A stretch of 64,000 nucleotides of DNA from Nannochloropsis salina CCMP1776 (lineage: Eukaryota; Sar; Eustigmatophyceae; Eustigmatales; Monodopsidaceae). Under the pieces are notes generated by a model. The model was not told where the DNA came from. It searched no databases and worked only from the letters and a program-made list of their open reading frames with translations. The stretch is from the NCBI GenBank assembly GCA_004565275.1, contig SDOX01000005.1, forward strand, positions 1,028,765-1,092,764, read 5' to 3'. Both the position numbers and the translations under genes were made by a program. This document shows positions 43,785 through 54,504 of this stretch, piece by piece (position 1 is the stretch's first letter; every line of letters starts with the position of its first letter).

Positions 43785-44849
43785 TTACACCTCTGATCTT
43801 TCTTCCGTCAATTCCACGTGCTCTCTCGCCGTTTCTCGAAGGCGACGAAGCATTTGTAGGGACACCGCCCCTGGCATCCCATCCACACTAGTCGTCCGCT
43901 CTCCTGTGATACCATCCCTGGCACCAGCAGCCACCATTCCATCCAGAGTGCTCCACGCCTGAGCCTCGCTTGGGACCAACCTATCCACCCATTCGTTCCT
44001 TCTTGCCTGCCACTGATCCGGGTCGGTACCCGCCTTCCACGGCCCTACCCCATCACCCTCTGAGGTGAAGCTCCCTGCACGTGGACCAGTTTCTTTCTCT
44101 TCAATTTCTGCGGCTACCACCGCCAAGGCACAGCTTAATGCATATCCGCCCCAGTTGCTGACAGAAGCCGCTAACAGCCAGGTCGTCGCCGTGACGCAGG
44201 CGATTCGACTGGCGTGGGGGATGCTCGCAGAGCCCACGATCCGCTCCCAGGCCTTGCCCATGCCCAGCTCGTTGCCACCGTCCCCGATGCCTAAACTCTC
44301 AATCGCAGGTCGCGTCAGGCTCATCAATTGTTCCAAAGGAGCAACAAAGGTGTCCATGCATCGTCCTCGCATTGTGTAGTAGTGGCCATCGCGTGCAGGG
44401 CCCGCCCTCTCTATCGCCACTACGAACCCCACCTCACAACCCAGGCGTCGCAGGCGACATATTTCCACATCTGTCCATTCTGATTTAGCTGGAAATATCT
44501 CTATTTGGAGCGAGGCAGAGATGTAAGGGGAATCTGCAGCAACGGCTGCCTGGATGACGGCAGCATTGCATTGATCGGTCAAGAGTATGCACGTCTTCCC
44601 AAGACCAATGCATGCTCGGATAATTGCGAGGGCGCCTGGCGGGCCGTCGGTCTCGGTTGGTGGAGTATGCTCTAGTAGACAGGGAAAGCCAGTGAGAATG
44701 GCGATAGGGGAGCTGGCCCGCTGAAGTGCTCTGGCCGCCATTTCAAGCTCTCCCGCCGGCTGAATCAGACCTTTCAAGCCCCGTCCACCCTCGTCGTGCT
44801 GTACAATAGCCTCCAGTCGATAAATAATGCGAGAGGCCGATGAAACCAT
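43785..44849 (-). CDS. DGLUCY: D-glutamate cyclase (DUF4392 domain)
   Basis: Intronless 354-aa protein made of a single DUF4392 domain. In mammals this domain is part of DGLUCY, which reversibly cyclises D-glutamate to 5-oxo-D-proline in mitochondria. Conserved stretches visible: PIAILTGFPCLLEHTPPTET followed by DGPPGALAIIRA, then GHYYTMRGRCMD near the middle and the signature SLGIGDGGNELGMGKAWERI. The mammalian protein also has an upstream DUF1445 domain; it is absent here, so this is the stand-alone form as in plants and bacteria. The N-terminus (MVSSASRIIYRLEAIVQHDE) is only weakly presequence-like. Substrate and location are family inference. Confidence 0.85.
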   Translation of the reverse strand: MVSSASRIIYRLEAIVQHDEGGRGLKGLIQPAGELEMAARALQRASSPIAILTGFPCLLEHTPPTETDGPPGALAIIRACIGLGKTCILLTDQCNAAVIQAAVAADSPYISASLQIEIFPAKSEWTDVEICRLRRLGCEVGFVVAIERAGPARDGHYYTMRGRCMDTFVAPLEQLMSLTRPAIESLGIGDGGNELGMGKAWERIVGSASIPHASRIACVTATTWLLAASVSNWGGYALSCALAVVAAEIEEKETGPRAGSFTSEGDGVGPWKAGTDPDQWQARRNEWVDRLVPSEAQAWSTLDGMVAAGARDGITGERTTSVDGMPGAVSLQMLRRLRETAREHVELTEERSEV

Positions 44850-45421
44850 GGTTCTGTGGATTGTACACTGCGAATGATACGAGATACGATGGAGGGGAGG
44901 TAATACATCGATATGGTCTGCGACCTACCAACTATCAAGATACGAACACGCTTGAAAAATGCAAGCACATCCAGCTGTGCGCTCCAAAGCGATACAGGTG
45001 CAGAGTTCATATGCTACATCAAATGCACCGAAACCAGTCCAGAGGTCTGCGCCGTGGATGTTGTCGGAAACCTGGTAATTTGAGCCGTGACGTTGCGGGC
45101 ATGGGCCGTGACAGGCAGGGGCAGATCTCCTTAAGTCCTGGAGGACCCCGGACACGACGTCTTATTACCATTAAATGGCCAGTGTCTTGGCCAAAAAGCA
45201 GCCAAGACGTATTATACACTTGAAATATGTCATATCATTACACTTTTATGCCGTCAAACTGGAGTGGCTCAATGAATTGGGTATAGTACCCTGTAAGGAC
45301 CAACAAGAAACGGAATTGGTTGCTTCAGCACTTTCGCATTTTAAGATTAATTTTACATCTGCACGACAGAGTTCTCGCAGAAATATTAGAACGGGTATTG
45401 TTTCCACTATCTTACCGTTAA
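44850..45421. promoter_or_regulatory. Divergent promoter region, D-glutamate cyclase / kinesin-5
   Basis: A 572-bp spacer between divergent start codons. No gene or defined element recognised. Confidence 0.35.
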
Positions 45422-48400
45422 ATGGAGGCCAGCAGTGACTGTGGCCAGAGCGGGACAAATATCCAGGTACGTTCCTGAAGTCATATACGTGTGGCCCTGC
45501 TCCCTTGTGAAAAGCCACGTCAATTTTTGGGCCTCCATGTCCGGTACTTGTACACCCGCCTTCTTTTCCTTTTGATAGCTCATGCACCCCAAGTGGGCTA
45601 GAAAGGGCAGCGGTCTTACATCTTCTCCTTTACTGAAGCGAATACCACACCCCTCGGAGAATCGTGCACCGCGTAACTTAAGACTTGGCCTTTCCATATA
45701 GCTTGTTGAGACCAGATCCCTAAGTTGTCTCGTCCCTACATCATGCTACCTTCCATTGCACAGGTTGCGGTCCGCTGCCGTCCCATCAACGCTGACGAGG
45801 AAAAGCGGGGATTCGTCCCAATAGTCTCCACAGACACGGAGAGGCGCCAGGTCAAGATCAACTACGGACAAGGACTCAAGAAAATTACCAAAAATTTTCA
45901 CTACGACCGCGTGTTTGGTCGCTTTGCGACGCAAGAAGATGTCTTCAAGCACACCGTGGCCCCCATGGTAGACGAAGTGCTGGCAGGGTTCTCCTGCACC
46001 GCCTTTGCTTACGGGCAGACAGGCACCGGCAAGACCCACACCATGGAAGGAGTCTTGGACAGCCCGAAAGGCTACGGCATCATTCCTCGCGCCATCCTGT
46101 CCATATTCGAGAAGCTAAACACCTGTGCCGCTGACTTCACGGTGCGTGTCTCCTATCTGGAGATCTATCAAGAGAACTTAGAGGACCTGTTGGAGGCCTC
46201 GCCGCACGGCCTTGGCGCAGGCAGCAAAGCTCTGACGGGAGGCACCCACGGTGCGGTAGCAGGCGGGGGGAAGTCAAAAGGACTCCGCCTGATGGAAGAC
46301 GTGAGAAAGGGCGTGCAGGTCCTGGGTCTGGAGGATGTCAACTGCAGGGACGCGGCCTCCACGGTTGCCTTGCTGCAGCGGGGCGTCACCAATCGTCAGA
46401 CAGCCGCGACCCTGTGCAACAAGAATTCGTCCCGCTCCCACTCCGTCTTCACCCTCAAGGTGGTGATCAAGGAGACGAACGGGTCGGGCGAGGAAGAGGT
46501 GCGGGCCGGGCAGCTTAACCTGGTGGACCTAGCGGGGTCGGAGTGCATCGGCCGCAGCGGGGCCAAAAACGAGCGGGCTCGCGAGGCTGGGAACATCAAT
46601 CAATCCCTCCTGACCTTGGGACGCTGCATCACGGCCTTGACCGAGGGCCACCCTCACATCCCCTACCGCGACAGCAAGCTGACCCGACTGCTGCAAGAGT
46701 CCCTGGGCGGGCGGGCCAAGACCTGTATCATCGCCACGCTCTCCCCCGTGGCCAGTAATGTGGACGAGACCCTTTCCACCCTCGAGTACGCGCTAAAAGC
46801 CAAATCCATCAAGAACAAACCCGAGCTTAATGCCCGGTCAAGCAGTCGCACCCTGATCAAGGAGTATAACTCCGAGATCGAATCTTTGAAGTCCATGCTC
46901 ATGGCCACGCGGGAGAAGAACGGCGTTTACCTAGCCCCTGCTGAATACGATCAACTCCAGGCCCAACTTCAAGCGCAGGCGGAAAGGATCAAAGAGTCAG
47001 AGCAGGCCTTGCGGCAACGCGAGGAGGAGCTGGAGGAGGCGGTAGGAGCGCGCACCGAGCTCCGCCAGCAGGTGGAGTCTGTCACCGAGGCCCTGCAGCA
47101 GAGCGAGGTCGCCCGGGAAGCGAGTTGTGAAGAGGCCAGACGCCTGTCGAAAGAAGTGGAGAAAACCAAGGCCGAACTTGCCGGTACCCGGGCGGTGGTA
47201 GCAGAGCAGGTGCAGACAGAGGAGGCCTTGCGCGGTCAAGGCAGACTGCTGCTCCAATCGCTGGGGCTAGCCCGCGCTGACGTGGAAGGCTTGTTGGCTA
47301 AAATAGAACGAACGGGAGAAATTTTGCGAAAACGTTGCGATGGTGCGGCTGATCTGGGGGCGAGCTGTACAGCATACTTCAATCACATGCGCGATGGGAT
47401 CAAGGAAACAGGGGAGAGAGGCTCGAGCGCAGCCTCCGCGATGGAGCAGGCGGTAAAAGATTTGGTCGAGAAAGAAGTGCAGGTGATGGGCGACACTCTC
47501 AAGTCTCTATGCGGGGAGGTGGATTCGCTGGTGACGGTGGGGGGAGAAGCCAGCGGGCGCGTTGGTCGAGACATGTGCGCCCGCCTCTCGAAGGAGATCG
47601 TGGATGTGTTAGTGCGGGAGTGTCAGGACCAGACGCAGACCATGCTTGAGTGCGCCACCAGGTATGGACAGGTGGCGGAGGACAGAGCGCGCGAGGTTAG
47701 CTCAGCGTTCGAGGAAACGACAAAGGCGGTTACAGAGACACTTGGGTCGACGCTGAGACAAGTCGAAGAAGGTTGTGCTCGCATTCAGAGGGTGACGGCC
47801 GCCCATGCAAAATCCGCCGATCAGGTAGAGTCACACCTGAAACAATATGCCGCCAGTCGGCAAACGGAAATTGAAGACGATGCGAAAAATCTCGGTGATT
47901 TTATGAATGCGCAGGAAGAAGTGCTGAAGGAGGGCGCCGAAGCCCTCCTCCAGAATATGCAAGCTGAGTTGACGAATTTTCTGGCCGGTTGCTCTCAAAG
48001 CAGGAAAGTCTATACCGATAAGATGGCCATGATGGCGGAGAAACGGAAGGCTGGCGCATTAGAGTTTGCCACGATGACCACAGTGTCTTTGAATGAGATG
48101 AAAACAGACCTTGCGCGTGGTGTCGAAGGCGTGCTCTCCAGCACGCTCGATCCCAGCCAATCCCTCCTTCGCGCGTGTGTGAATAATCTGGACAAGTCGT
48201 TCACGCCTCATCACGCTCAGGCGCTTGCCGCTGTAGACGCAGAATCCAAACAATTGGTTGCAAGACTGGAGACTACCACAGCCGAAGGGGATAGGAAAAT
48301 GCAAGAAAGACTGGCATCTGGTGTGGCTGTTATCAAGAGCATTGAAGCTGAAACTAGCCGAATCGAGGCATTATTGCAGAGCAAAGGAGTGGGTGTCTCT

Positions 48401-49111
48401 GCGGCCATGGCTGCTGCGGAAAGAGAAGCAGCTGTGAGACTGAAAGACCAATCCGGTGCATTTACAGAGGTCGTGCGCTCAGCTCTCTCAGATCCCCTTG
48501 AGAGCCAGCTAAACTCGCTTCTGTCTCACGTGTCGCAAGCTGAAGGTGCCGTGAGTACATACACCACGGTAGCCAGTACGCTTGATGGGCGAACCGATAA
48601 GACGCCCCAAAAAAGGAAGTATCGCGAACCAGAGACCTTGAGCTCCACCCGTCCGCATGCTGAGATAATGGCTGGCGCACTTTCATCGATGCAGGAAGCA
48701 GATTGCAATGAGAGCGCCAGGGAGGGCAATGAGGAGGAAGAAAAAAGTGTCGGATGCACTTCAAAGCCACTGGTAACAGAGGAAGATGCAGAAATGGAAG
48801 ACGTCGGGGAAGATGATGCAGTGATGAGTATTTCTCTCGCAACGACCTGTGCTGGTCCAACGAAAGAAGCCGATGGAGATTACCAAGAAATCTCGACTGG
48901 AGAGTCATCATTGAAGGAAAATGACGCGTCCCCTCCCAAGAAGAGACGGCTGTCTCCAGATCGACAATCCACCATAGAGGAGAAGGCTCGAGACACCTTG
49001 AAATCTGCAAATCTCACGGCCCAGCCCACAGTTTCTGCTCCAGCACGCAGTAAAACGAGCCGCATCCCTCGACCAGTGAAGCCTCTAGGCTCCAATTCGC
49101 GAATGCGCTAG
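45422..49111 (+). CDS. KIF11: Kinesin-5 (BimC/Eg5/KIF11) mitotic motor
   Basis: Plus-end-directed homotetrameric motor that slides antiparallel spindle microtubules. Exons 45422-45466 and 45764-49111 give 1130 aa. Exon 1 encodes only MEASSDCGQSGTNIQ; the phase-0 splice restores NIQVAVRCRPIN, the family's first motor strand. The motor domain has the P-loop AYGQTGTGKTHTM, switch I NKNSSRSHSVF, switch II LVDLAGSECIG, and the neck-proximal LEYALKAKSIKNKPELN. A Gly-rich insertion (about residues 170-185, GAGSKALTGG) lies in the motor's loop region. A long coiled-coil stalk follows to about residue 940. The C-terminal BimC box is recognisable as TDKTPQKRKYREPE, with Thr in a CDK-type TP site, which directs spindle binding in the family. 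The tail ends in basic RIPRPVKPL. Identity is firm. Confidence 0.95.
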
Positions 49112-49522
49112 AACGATTTTAAGCTAGCTCACTTGAGCCAACACACCGCGGATAGTCCCATGTAGTCTACGTGGCAACGAGTGACATAGCGCGGGAAACG
49201 GGACACGTGATACGTGGCAAGAAATACGTTTAAAGACAGGACCACGCCAACTGAAGCGCAGAGTGACGAAAAGAAAGTAGAATATGCAAGAATCCCATTG
49301 GAGATGTGTAGGGCACAGCAATGCTTTGCTTGTACTGTCTTTCCGGCACGTTTGAAAGGTTGATTATATAGGACTTTACATGGTCCACTCTAGGTGATAC
49401 ATATACACGCGCATGCAAAGCGACAGTACACTCGTTGTAGTAAGTGAGTCGAAAAAGAAGGCTATCTGCGATACAATTTATGTCCTGCAACCTTACCGAG
49501 GTAGGCATTCCGTAGATCGGGA
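49112..49522. other. Convergent 3' intergenic region, kinesin-5 / PX-VPS9
   Basis: A 411-bp spacer between facing stops; nothing supported in it. Confidence 0.45.
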
Positions 49523-52321
49523 TCAAATTTCTTCGGCCGTGTCCTCAAGTTGTAGCAGGTACTCGATGGCGCCCTCCAAGGAGGCAAGACAGTATCCTGC
49601 CTCTGACATCATCCTTGCAGGATCACCCAGAGCTGCCAGCATATTCTTCAAAGCTACCAACCGTGAGATTCCACACTGACTCACCACATAGATGAACACG
49701 GGTAAAAACTCGTCTGCTCCTAAGTGCAGATCCGTGGCATCCCCATGCTCTCGGCGATGGCAGGCGTGGATTTCCCTGACCGCAGCCACCAGTGCATCTA
49801 ACTTATCCGAAGGTAGGGTTGTGATCTCCCCACTCAATCGGCGAAGATGACCAACAGCTGCCTCCCACGAACTTATGGAAATGTTTTCCACCGCAATTCC
49901 GAAGAAGGACTGGGGCCGAGCTTGGAATATCGCACACTTCTGTGCCAGCCGCTTCTCCTCTTCAATGTCTGTCTCCACCATTACTCGCTCATACAACCGG
50001 AGCCGCAGAGGGAGGAAGGTCTCTGCCTCCAACACACGTCTGATCTCTGCCAGACAGAACCGGTCCACATCTGCCTCCCCCACCTCCCCGCTTCCACTCG
50101 CCATGCTGGGAGACGTCAAGGTGGTGCGCGCCATGTTCCGCAAACTGCCACCGAAAGGCACCGTGTCCAGAAGCTGTCGGGAGCTTCGCCCCAGAAAGTC
50201 AGAGTAGGCCCTGAGGAGGTCCGTCTCCTGCACGTCACACTCCTTCGTCCGTTTCACAAAAACCTCCAACTTGGCCTGCATGCTCTCCCCGCCACCCCCA
50301 CCGTCGTTGATCTCGATCCCTTTTCGAATGCCCTCCCAGGTGCATACCTGAATTCGTCGCCGCAGACTTCTTTGCGGATCCCCTTTGCCGACGGTATGCG
50401 CCATCGTTGTTAGCTCATCCACGCGCTCTGTGGCGCCCAAAAAGTCCTGAAGAACCTTCGCAACCTCATAATCTGTCTCCTGCGAAGGCACGACCGGCTT
50501 CGCAGCCGGTCCTAAGGGCGAGGGAGGAGAGGAGGTGACCATGGAGTGAGAACTCGAAACTCCCGTCAGCCGCCGTAAGTACTGCTCGAGCCGCGCTTGC
50601 TTCTCCAAGCTGGGAGGGTTTGTCTCACTCTTGTGTCGCTTAAGCGGGAATTTGATGCCGTCGATCCCCACACTACCGGGGCGCATCACGGACACAGCCT
50701 CATGCAACGCCAACATTTCCGAAGGGCCTTTGCGGACGCGCCACTCCTCCCCGCTCTCCAGGTCCAGTACCCACAAAACGAATCGATACGTCTCCGAGAT
50801 CCTCTTCCCCGCCTTTCCCCCGCGCCCAGCACCGTGGCTTTGCCCACCGGCAGCGCGCCTCAGCCAGCCTGTGGGCATGACGCCGGCCGAGGCACTGCGG
50901 GTACGCTTGGTTGTAGGCCGGGCCGGACTTACAGAGCCCGAGTCCGTATGCGCGATAGTCTGCTTCCGTGCGGATCCAAAGAGAAGTGTCGCGGGGGAGA
51001 AGGGGGGGGGAGAGGGGGGAGACGTAGGACGGGGGGGGGTCGGCTCAACGCCTAGTACGCGCACAAGGAGGGCTTTGCGCAAGCCGGTGATGTCGAGGCC
51101 GAGCCGGTGGGCAGACTGTACCAGCAGGATATCATCCCCGTCCGGTGCGTCCACGTGCTCCTGCTCCTGGGCTTTGGCGAGCGTGGGGGAAAGGTGGACA
51201 GGGGCGTACTCCGACAGGGTGCTCCGGGGGGTCAAGCCTGTGGCCAACTTGACTCGAATCGAGTCCAGCGAGAGAATGCCAGTGCCCCTTGCGCTAGCCG
51301 TGACGGGAGCGTTGCTGCTGATGCTGCGAGGGGTGGCTCGAAACGGCAGGCCCGGCATGGACAGGCGCCGCCTGGTCGTGTGCCGCGGGGTGCTCCTGGG
51401 CGTGGCCGCACGGGAAGAGGGTGTGTGTACAAGCGTGGGCGAGAAGAGGAAGAGCAGGTCTTCGGGGGGGGGATCCGAGGTGGATGTGGGGGTGGAAGGG
51501 GGGCAGGCGCTCTTCCCGGACGATTCCCCCCCCTCGCTGCCACCAGGCGAGCTCAGGAAGCCATCCTCAGCCAGAGCTAGCTCAAGCTGCTGCTGCTTTT
51601 GCGAGCCGGGAGACTTGCCTTTGCCTGTCTCCATCTGTGCAGATACTCCCCCAAAGTCGGCGGCAAAGTCGTCCAGGAAGGGGGGCACAGCGCCTGACCC
51701 GGGAGGGGGCGGCCTGACAAGGGTGGCGGCGGCCGACAGAAACGATCGGGTTGGCGGGGTGGTACATTCCACGATGCCGTGGTAAGCAGGTGCTGTATAG
51801 TCAGAAATCGATGCATTCGGAGAGGATACTGCCGCGCCGTTCGGGTTTGGAGAGGTAGAAGGGGAGGAGGAGAAGGAGGAGAAGGAGAGCGATGACGAGG
51901 GCTGATTTCCTGATTCTGCATCGAGGAAAGCGCTGTCTGAATCGGCAGATACTGGTGTGATCGTTGGGTCTTGAGAGTCTCCTGCCTTGGTGGTGGGGCT
52001 GTGCCCCAAAGGAGAGCGTGGGAGTGGACGGGTCTCAAAGAAGGCGTGGTCTGTCCAAGCCCCCGCTGGGGAAGTAAACGGGCTAGTCAAATTTTCGCCT
52101 CGCTCCAGGTCTTCCAGAGATTGCTGCTGAAACGTCAATGGTATGTTTCTCGATCCAGGCGCCACGCTGAAAAATGAGGAGGGTTTGGGCCGCTGCGGCT
52201 TGTGGGAAACGAGTTTGCCGGGGTCGGAGGAAAGACTCGCCGAGTCAATTGCTCCCTCCCTCTGTGTGTCCGAGACCGCAAGGCCATCGCAGCCGACCTC
52301 GGTAGTCCTACCAGAAGTCAT
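49523..52321 (-). CDS. PX and VPS9 domain protein, putative Rab5-family GEF
   Basis: Intronless 932-aa protein. The first about 480 residues are Ser/Pro-rich and apparently disordered. A PX domain spans about residues 500-650 (ETYRFVLWVLDLESGEEWRV, LHEAVSVMRPGSVGIDGIKF, LEQYLRRLTGV, VAKVLQDFLG), interrupted by a Ser/Pro-rich insertion before its last helix. The C-terminus is a VPS9 domain (about 770-932): FLPLRLRLYERVM, ADEFLPVFIYVVSQCGISRL and the closing SEAGYCLASLEGAIEYLLQL, whose Tyr and adjacent residues match the conserved end of the fold. VPS9 domains exchange nucleotide on Rab5/Rab21-type GTPases, and PX domains bind phosphoinositides, so an endosomal Rab5 activator is likely. I do not recognise an orthologue with this exact order from animals or fungi. 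Confidence 0.82.
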   Translation of the reverse strand: MTSGRTTEVGCDGLAVSDTQREGAIDSASLSSDPGKLVSHKPQRPKPSSFFSVAPGSRNIPLTFQQQSLEDLERGENLTSPFTSPAGAWTDHAFFETRPLPRSPLGHSPTTKAGDSQDPTITPVSADSDSAFLDAESGNQPSSSLSFSSFSSSPSTSPNPNGAAVSSPNASISDYTAPAYHGIVECTTPPTRSFLSAAATLVRPPPPGSGAVPPFLDDFAADFGGVSAQMETGKGKSPGSQKQQQLELALAEDGFLSSPGGSEGGESSGKSACPPSTPTSTSDPPPEDLLFLFSPTLVHTPSSRAATPRSTPRHTTRRRLSMPGLPFRATPRSISSNAPVTASARGTGILSLDSIRVKLATGLTPRSTLSEYAPVHLSPTLAKAQEQEHVDAPDGDDILLVQSAHRLGLDITGLRKALLVRVLGVEPTPPRPTSPPSPPPFSPATLLFGSARKQTIAHTDSGSVSPARPTTKRTRSASAGVMPTGWLRRAAGGQSHGAGRGGKAGKRISETYRFVLWVLDLESGEEWRVRKGPSEMLALHEAVSVMRPGSVGIDGIKFPLKRHKSETNPPSLEKQARLEQYLRRLTGVSSSHSMVTSSPPSPLGPAAKPVVPSQETDYEVAKVLQDFLGATERVDELTTMAHTVGKGDPQRSLRRRIQVCTWEGIRKGIEINDGGGGGESMQAKLEVFVKRTKECDVQETDLLRAYSDFLGRSSRQLLDTVPFGGSLRNMARTTLTSPSMASGSGEVGEADVDRFCLAEIRRVLEAETFLPLRLRLYERVMVETDIEEEKRLAQKCAIFQARPQSFFGIAVENISISSWEAAVGHLRRLSGEITTLPSDKLDALVAAVREIHACHRREHGDATDLHLGADEFLPVFIYVVSQCGISRLVALKNMLAALGDPARMMSEAGYCLASLEGAIEYLLQLEDTAEEI

Positions 52322-52747
52322 TTCTCGACGATTGGTGTCCAGCCTGGCAGCTTATTGACGCCTGCCAGACCGAGGGACGCTAAAGCGGACAAGTTCCTAG
52401 TCTGTCGATGCCCGTCCCGTGCGTCCCTGGCAATGCACAACATTCTACGACGCGTACATCTGTGGGCCCCTAGAAAAAAGACAGAGAACCGATGTTAAAT
52501 GCGCCTGTGATTCGATATATGCTTGCTTTCAACGCCGGGGCGACAAAATCGTGCAACTTGCGCCCCCCCGGTAGAGGCAGCAGGACGGGGCTCTGCGGCC
52601 CCGCGTCCCCCACTACAACTTAGTCGCTAAATTGAGCGGTCGAAAAAGGTGACCAAACCCTGATCCCCCCTTCCCTTTCCGCACACACCTTCAGCATAGG
52701 GTTGAGTAGAACATCGCAATCTCGACTGAGTGGCTCTTTGGCTAAAC
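52322..52747. promoter_or_regulatory. Divergent promoter region, PX-VPS9 / HSBP1
   Basis: A 426-bp spacer between divergent start codons. The middle (52560-52620) is rich in C and G runs. I looked for clustered heat-shock elements and saw none convincing. Confidence 0.35.
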
Positions 52748-53197
52748 ATGTCATCGAGTAGGCCGACGTCTACCACTACTAGTGGTATTGGGTCAAAAGG
52801 CGGTCAAAGCAGCAAGCCGAAGTCAGACACCCCATCTAGTGCAGCACCCGTTCCATCAAAGTGTGATCCAAACATTCCCACGTCGAGCTCTAATTGTCTG
52901 GGGTCTGCAATCCAGCTGCCTCATGGGGAACCGCAGGGTCACTTGGCTCGGCAAGACGACCCTGCAAGGTATGTGCGTTCTCTGCTCGATGACATGCAGA
53001 GTCGCTTCGAAAATATGAGCCAGCAGATTTTAAGCAAAATTGATACATTTGGATCCAAGGTCGACGCCCTGGAAGCCGAGATATCGGAGCTTATGAATGA
53101 AGCTGGGGCTGAATTTGAAGACGAAGTGCTGGGGAAGTCAGAGGGAAAAGGGAAGGAGGTTCTTTCCGAGAAGATAACATTGGACTCTGAAGCGTGA
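52748..53197 (+). CDS. HSBP1: Heat shock factor binding protein 1 (HSBP1)-like
   Basis: A 149-aa protein with an HSBP1 coiled coil, about twice the human length (76 aa). The core, at about residues 77-120, reads YVRSLLDDMQSRFENMSQQI then LSKIDTFGSKVDALEAEISE and LMNEAGAEFE; human has LLQQMQDKFQTMSDQIIGRI and DLMTQAGVEELE. HSBP1 forms trimers or hexamers that bind heat-shock factor trimers and dampen the response; it also promotes WASH-complex assembly. The extra length is a Ser/Thr/Pro-rich N-terminus and a short charged C-terminus. The start is the ATG at 52748; the frame extends six codons upstream from a GTG. The stop codon TGA sits inside gcgtgagtaag, an excellent donor sequence, so a longer alternative C-terminus cannot be ruled out. 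Confidence 0.85.
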   Translation: MSSSRPTSTTTSGIGSKGGQSSKPKSDTPSSAAPVPSKCDPNIPTSSSNCLGSAIQLPHGEPQGHLARQDDPARYVRSLLDDMQSRFENMSQQILSKIDTFGSKVDALEAEISELMNEAGAEFEDEVLGKSEGKGKEVLSEKITLDSEA

Positions 53198-53434
53198 GTA
53201 AGTCGGACCACAGACAGGGCACTTAAATTGTGAAGGTAGACAGCTGTTGGAAAAATGTCTGATCCTCTGCCCATGTATGAACGTAGAAGTTCCAAACGAA
53301 TACACAGTACAGTATGAAAAGGCATGGCACTCTGGTTTTGTTTCTTTCACTCAAGGCGTTTCATCGGCCGAGAATATCTGACTGTCATCTGTGCATAATA
53401 AGTTATGCTTTTAAAAAGCAATATCACTCATTCC

Positions 53435-54504
53435 TTACAGCTCGTCGGGCACGTCGCTCAGCAGGTCTATGAAGTCCTGGAAGTAGGAAGCACCCTTCTT
53501 CTGCGCCTCGATGAAGCCCTGAAAGTCTTTGCTTTTGGTAGGCTTATCCATGTCCATGGTCAGACGTTGGAAATCCTTGGCAATGGCCGTGCCCTTTTCC
53601 TGTTTTTGAGGAGAAAGTCAAACATTGTACTAAGGTCCAGACAGGCCCTCACGGAACCATAAATGAATGCGTTCCGGTAGAAAGACGACTGCCCTTTGGT
53701 AACGAAGGAGGGCTCACTCAAATTCGGCATGCATGCAATGATATGATATGGATAATTGCTCTAGACAAATACCCTGTTCGGAGTCCCGCCTTACCCGCTT
53801 GCTCTCCTCAGCATCGCGAACGATTCGCCGCATGTCCTCGCCCACCATGTAAGAATTTCTGGAGATCACATGACATATGTAACAAATGATGACATTTTAT
53901 GAAAACTTTACTTAATAAGAGCATGACGAAGCGGATCTCGATTCCTCAAAAGCTATACATCAATCCGCTATATAGCATCACTACTTCTTCCGTCTTCCCT
54001 CTTACCGCAAGAAAATCTGAGTATTCACCCATTCCTCGTCCGCCAGCTTCCCTTCCCTGTCAGCAATCGTTTTCCCCACCTTATTCCATTCTCTCTGACC
54101 GCGAATGACGCGCTGAAATGCCTCTGTAATGGCGGGCAATCCACCTGGCAGCGTGATTTCAATCGAAACGTTACATCATTAGCTCCTTACAAAATCGTGT
54201 TATCGCTTCTATCCAGAGTTTCTATGTTTCAGCAAGATTATATACCTTCTCCAACCGCTGCCATGGCTTGAGACGGCGCGGAGATCCAAGTAGCACCACC
54301 AAACATGAACATCGACAGGGTCATTGCCTGACATAGAGAATTGTGCAAGGCGGAGCGGCGTTCCAGGCTCGTGCCACAGTCCTCGTTTCCTCCAGCGCTT
54401 AAACGAATTCTGAAGTCACGTGATGGAAGAGAGGGGGGCGGTACGACGAAAGCTGCCGCTCCCACTATCGTGGCTAAAATGAGGCCCACGCTGAGACCGC
54501 GCAT
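53435..54504 (-). CDS. Predicted thylakoid-lumen four-helix protein (PsbQ/Psb31-like fold possible)
   Basis: Four exons, 54504-54246, 54144-54006, 53858-53795 and 53599-53435, with phases 1, 2 and 0, give 208 aa. Targeting looks tripartite: signal peptide MRGLSVGLILATIVGAAAFV with Phe after an Ala run, a basic Ser/Pro-rich transit stretch, then a second hydrophobic segment (AMTLSMFMFGGATWISAPSQ) ending in the lumenal processing site AMA. The mature about 120 residues are helical: ITEAFQRVIRGQREWNKVGK, EEWVNTQIFLRNSYMVGEDM, AIAKDFQRLTMDMDK, KKGASYFQDFIDLLSDVPDE. This is reminiscent of the PsbQ/Psb31 four-helix bundles bound to photosystem II, but I see no diagnostic motif and do not name it. 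It is probably an extrinsic photosystem or lumenal accessory protein. Exon coherence is excellent; function is inference. Confidence 0.75.
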
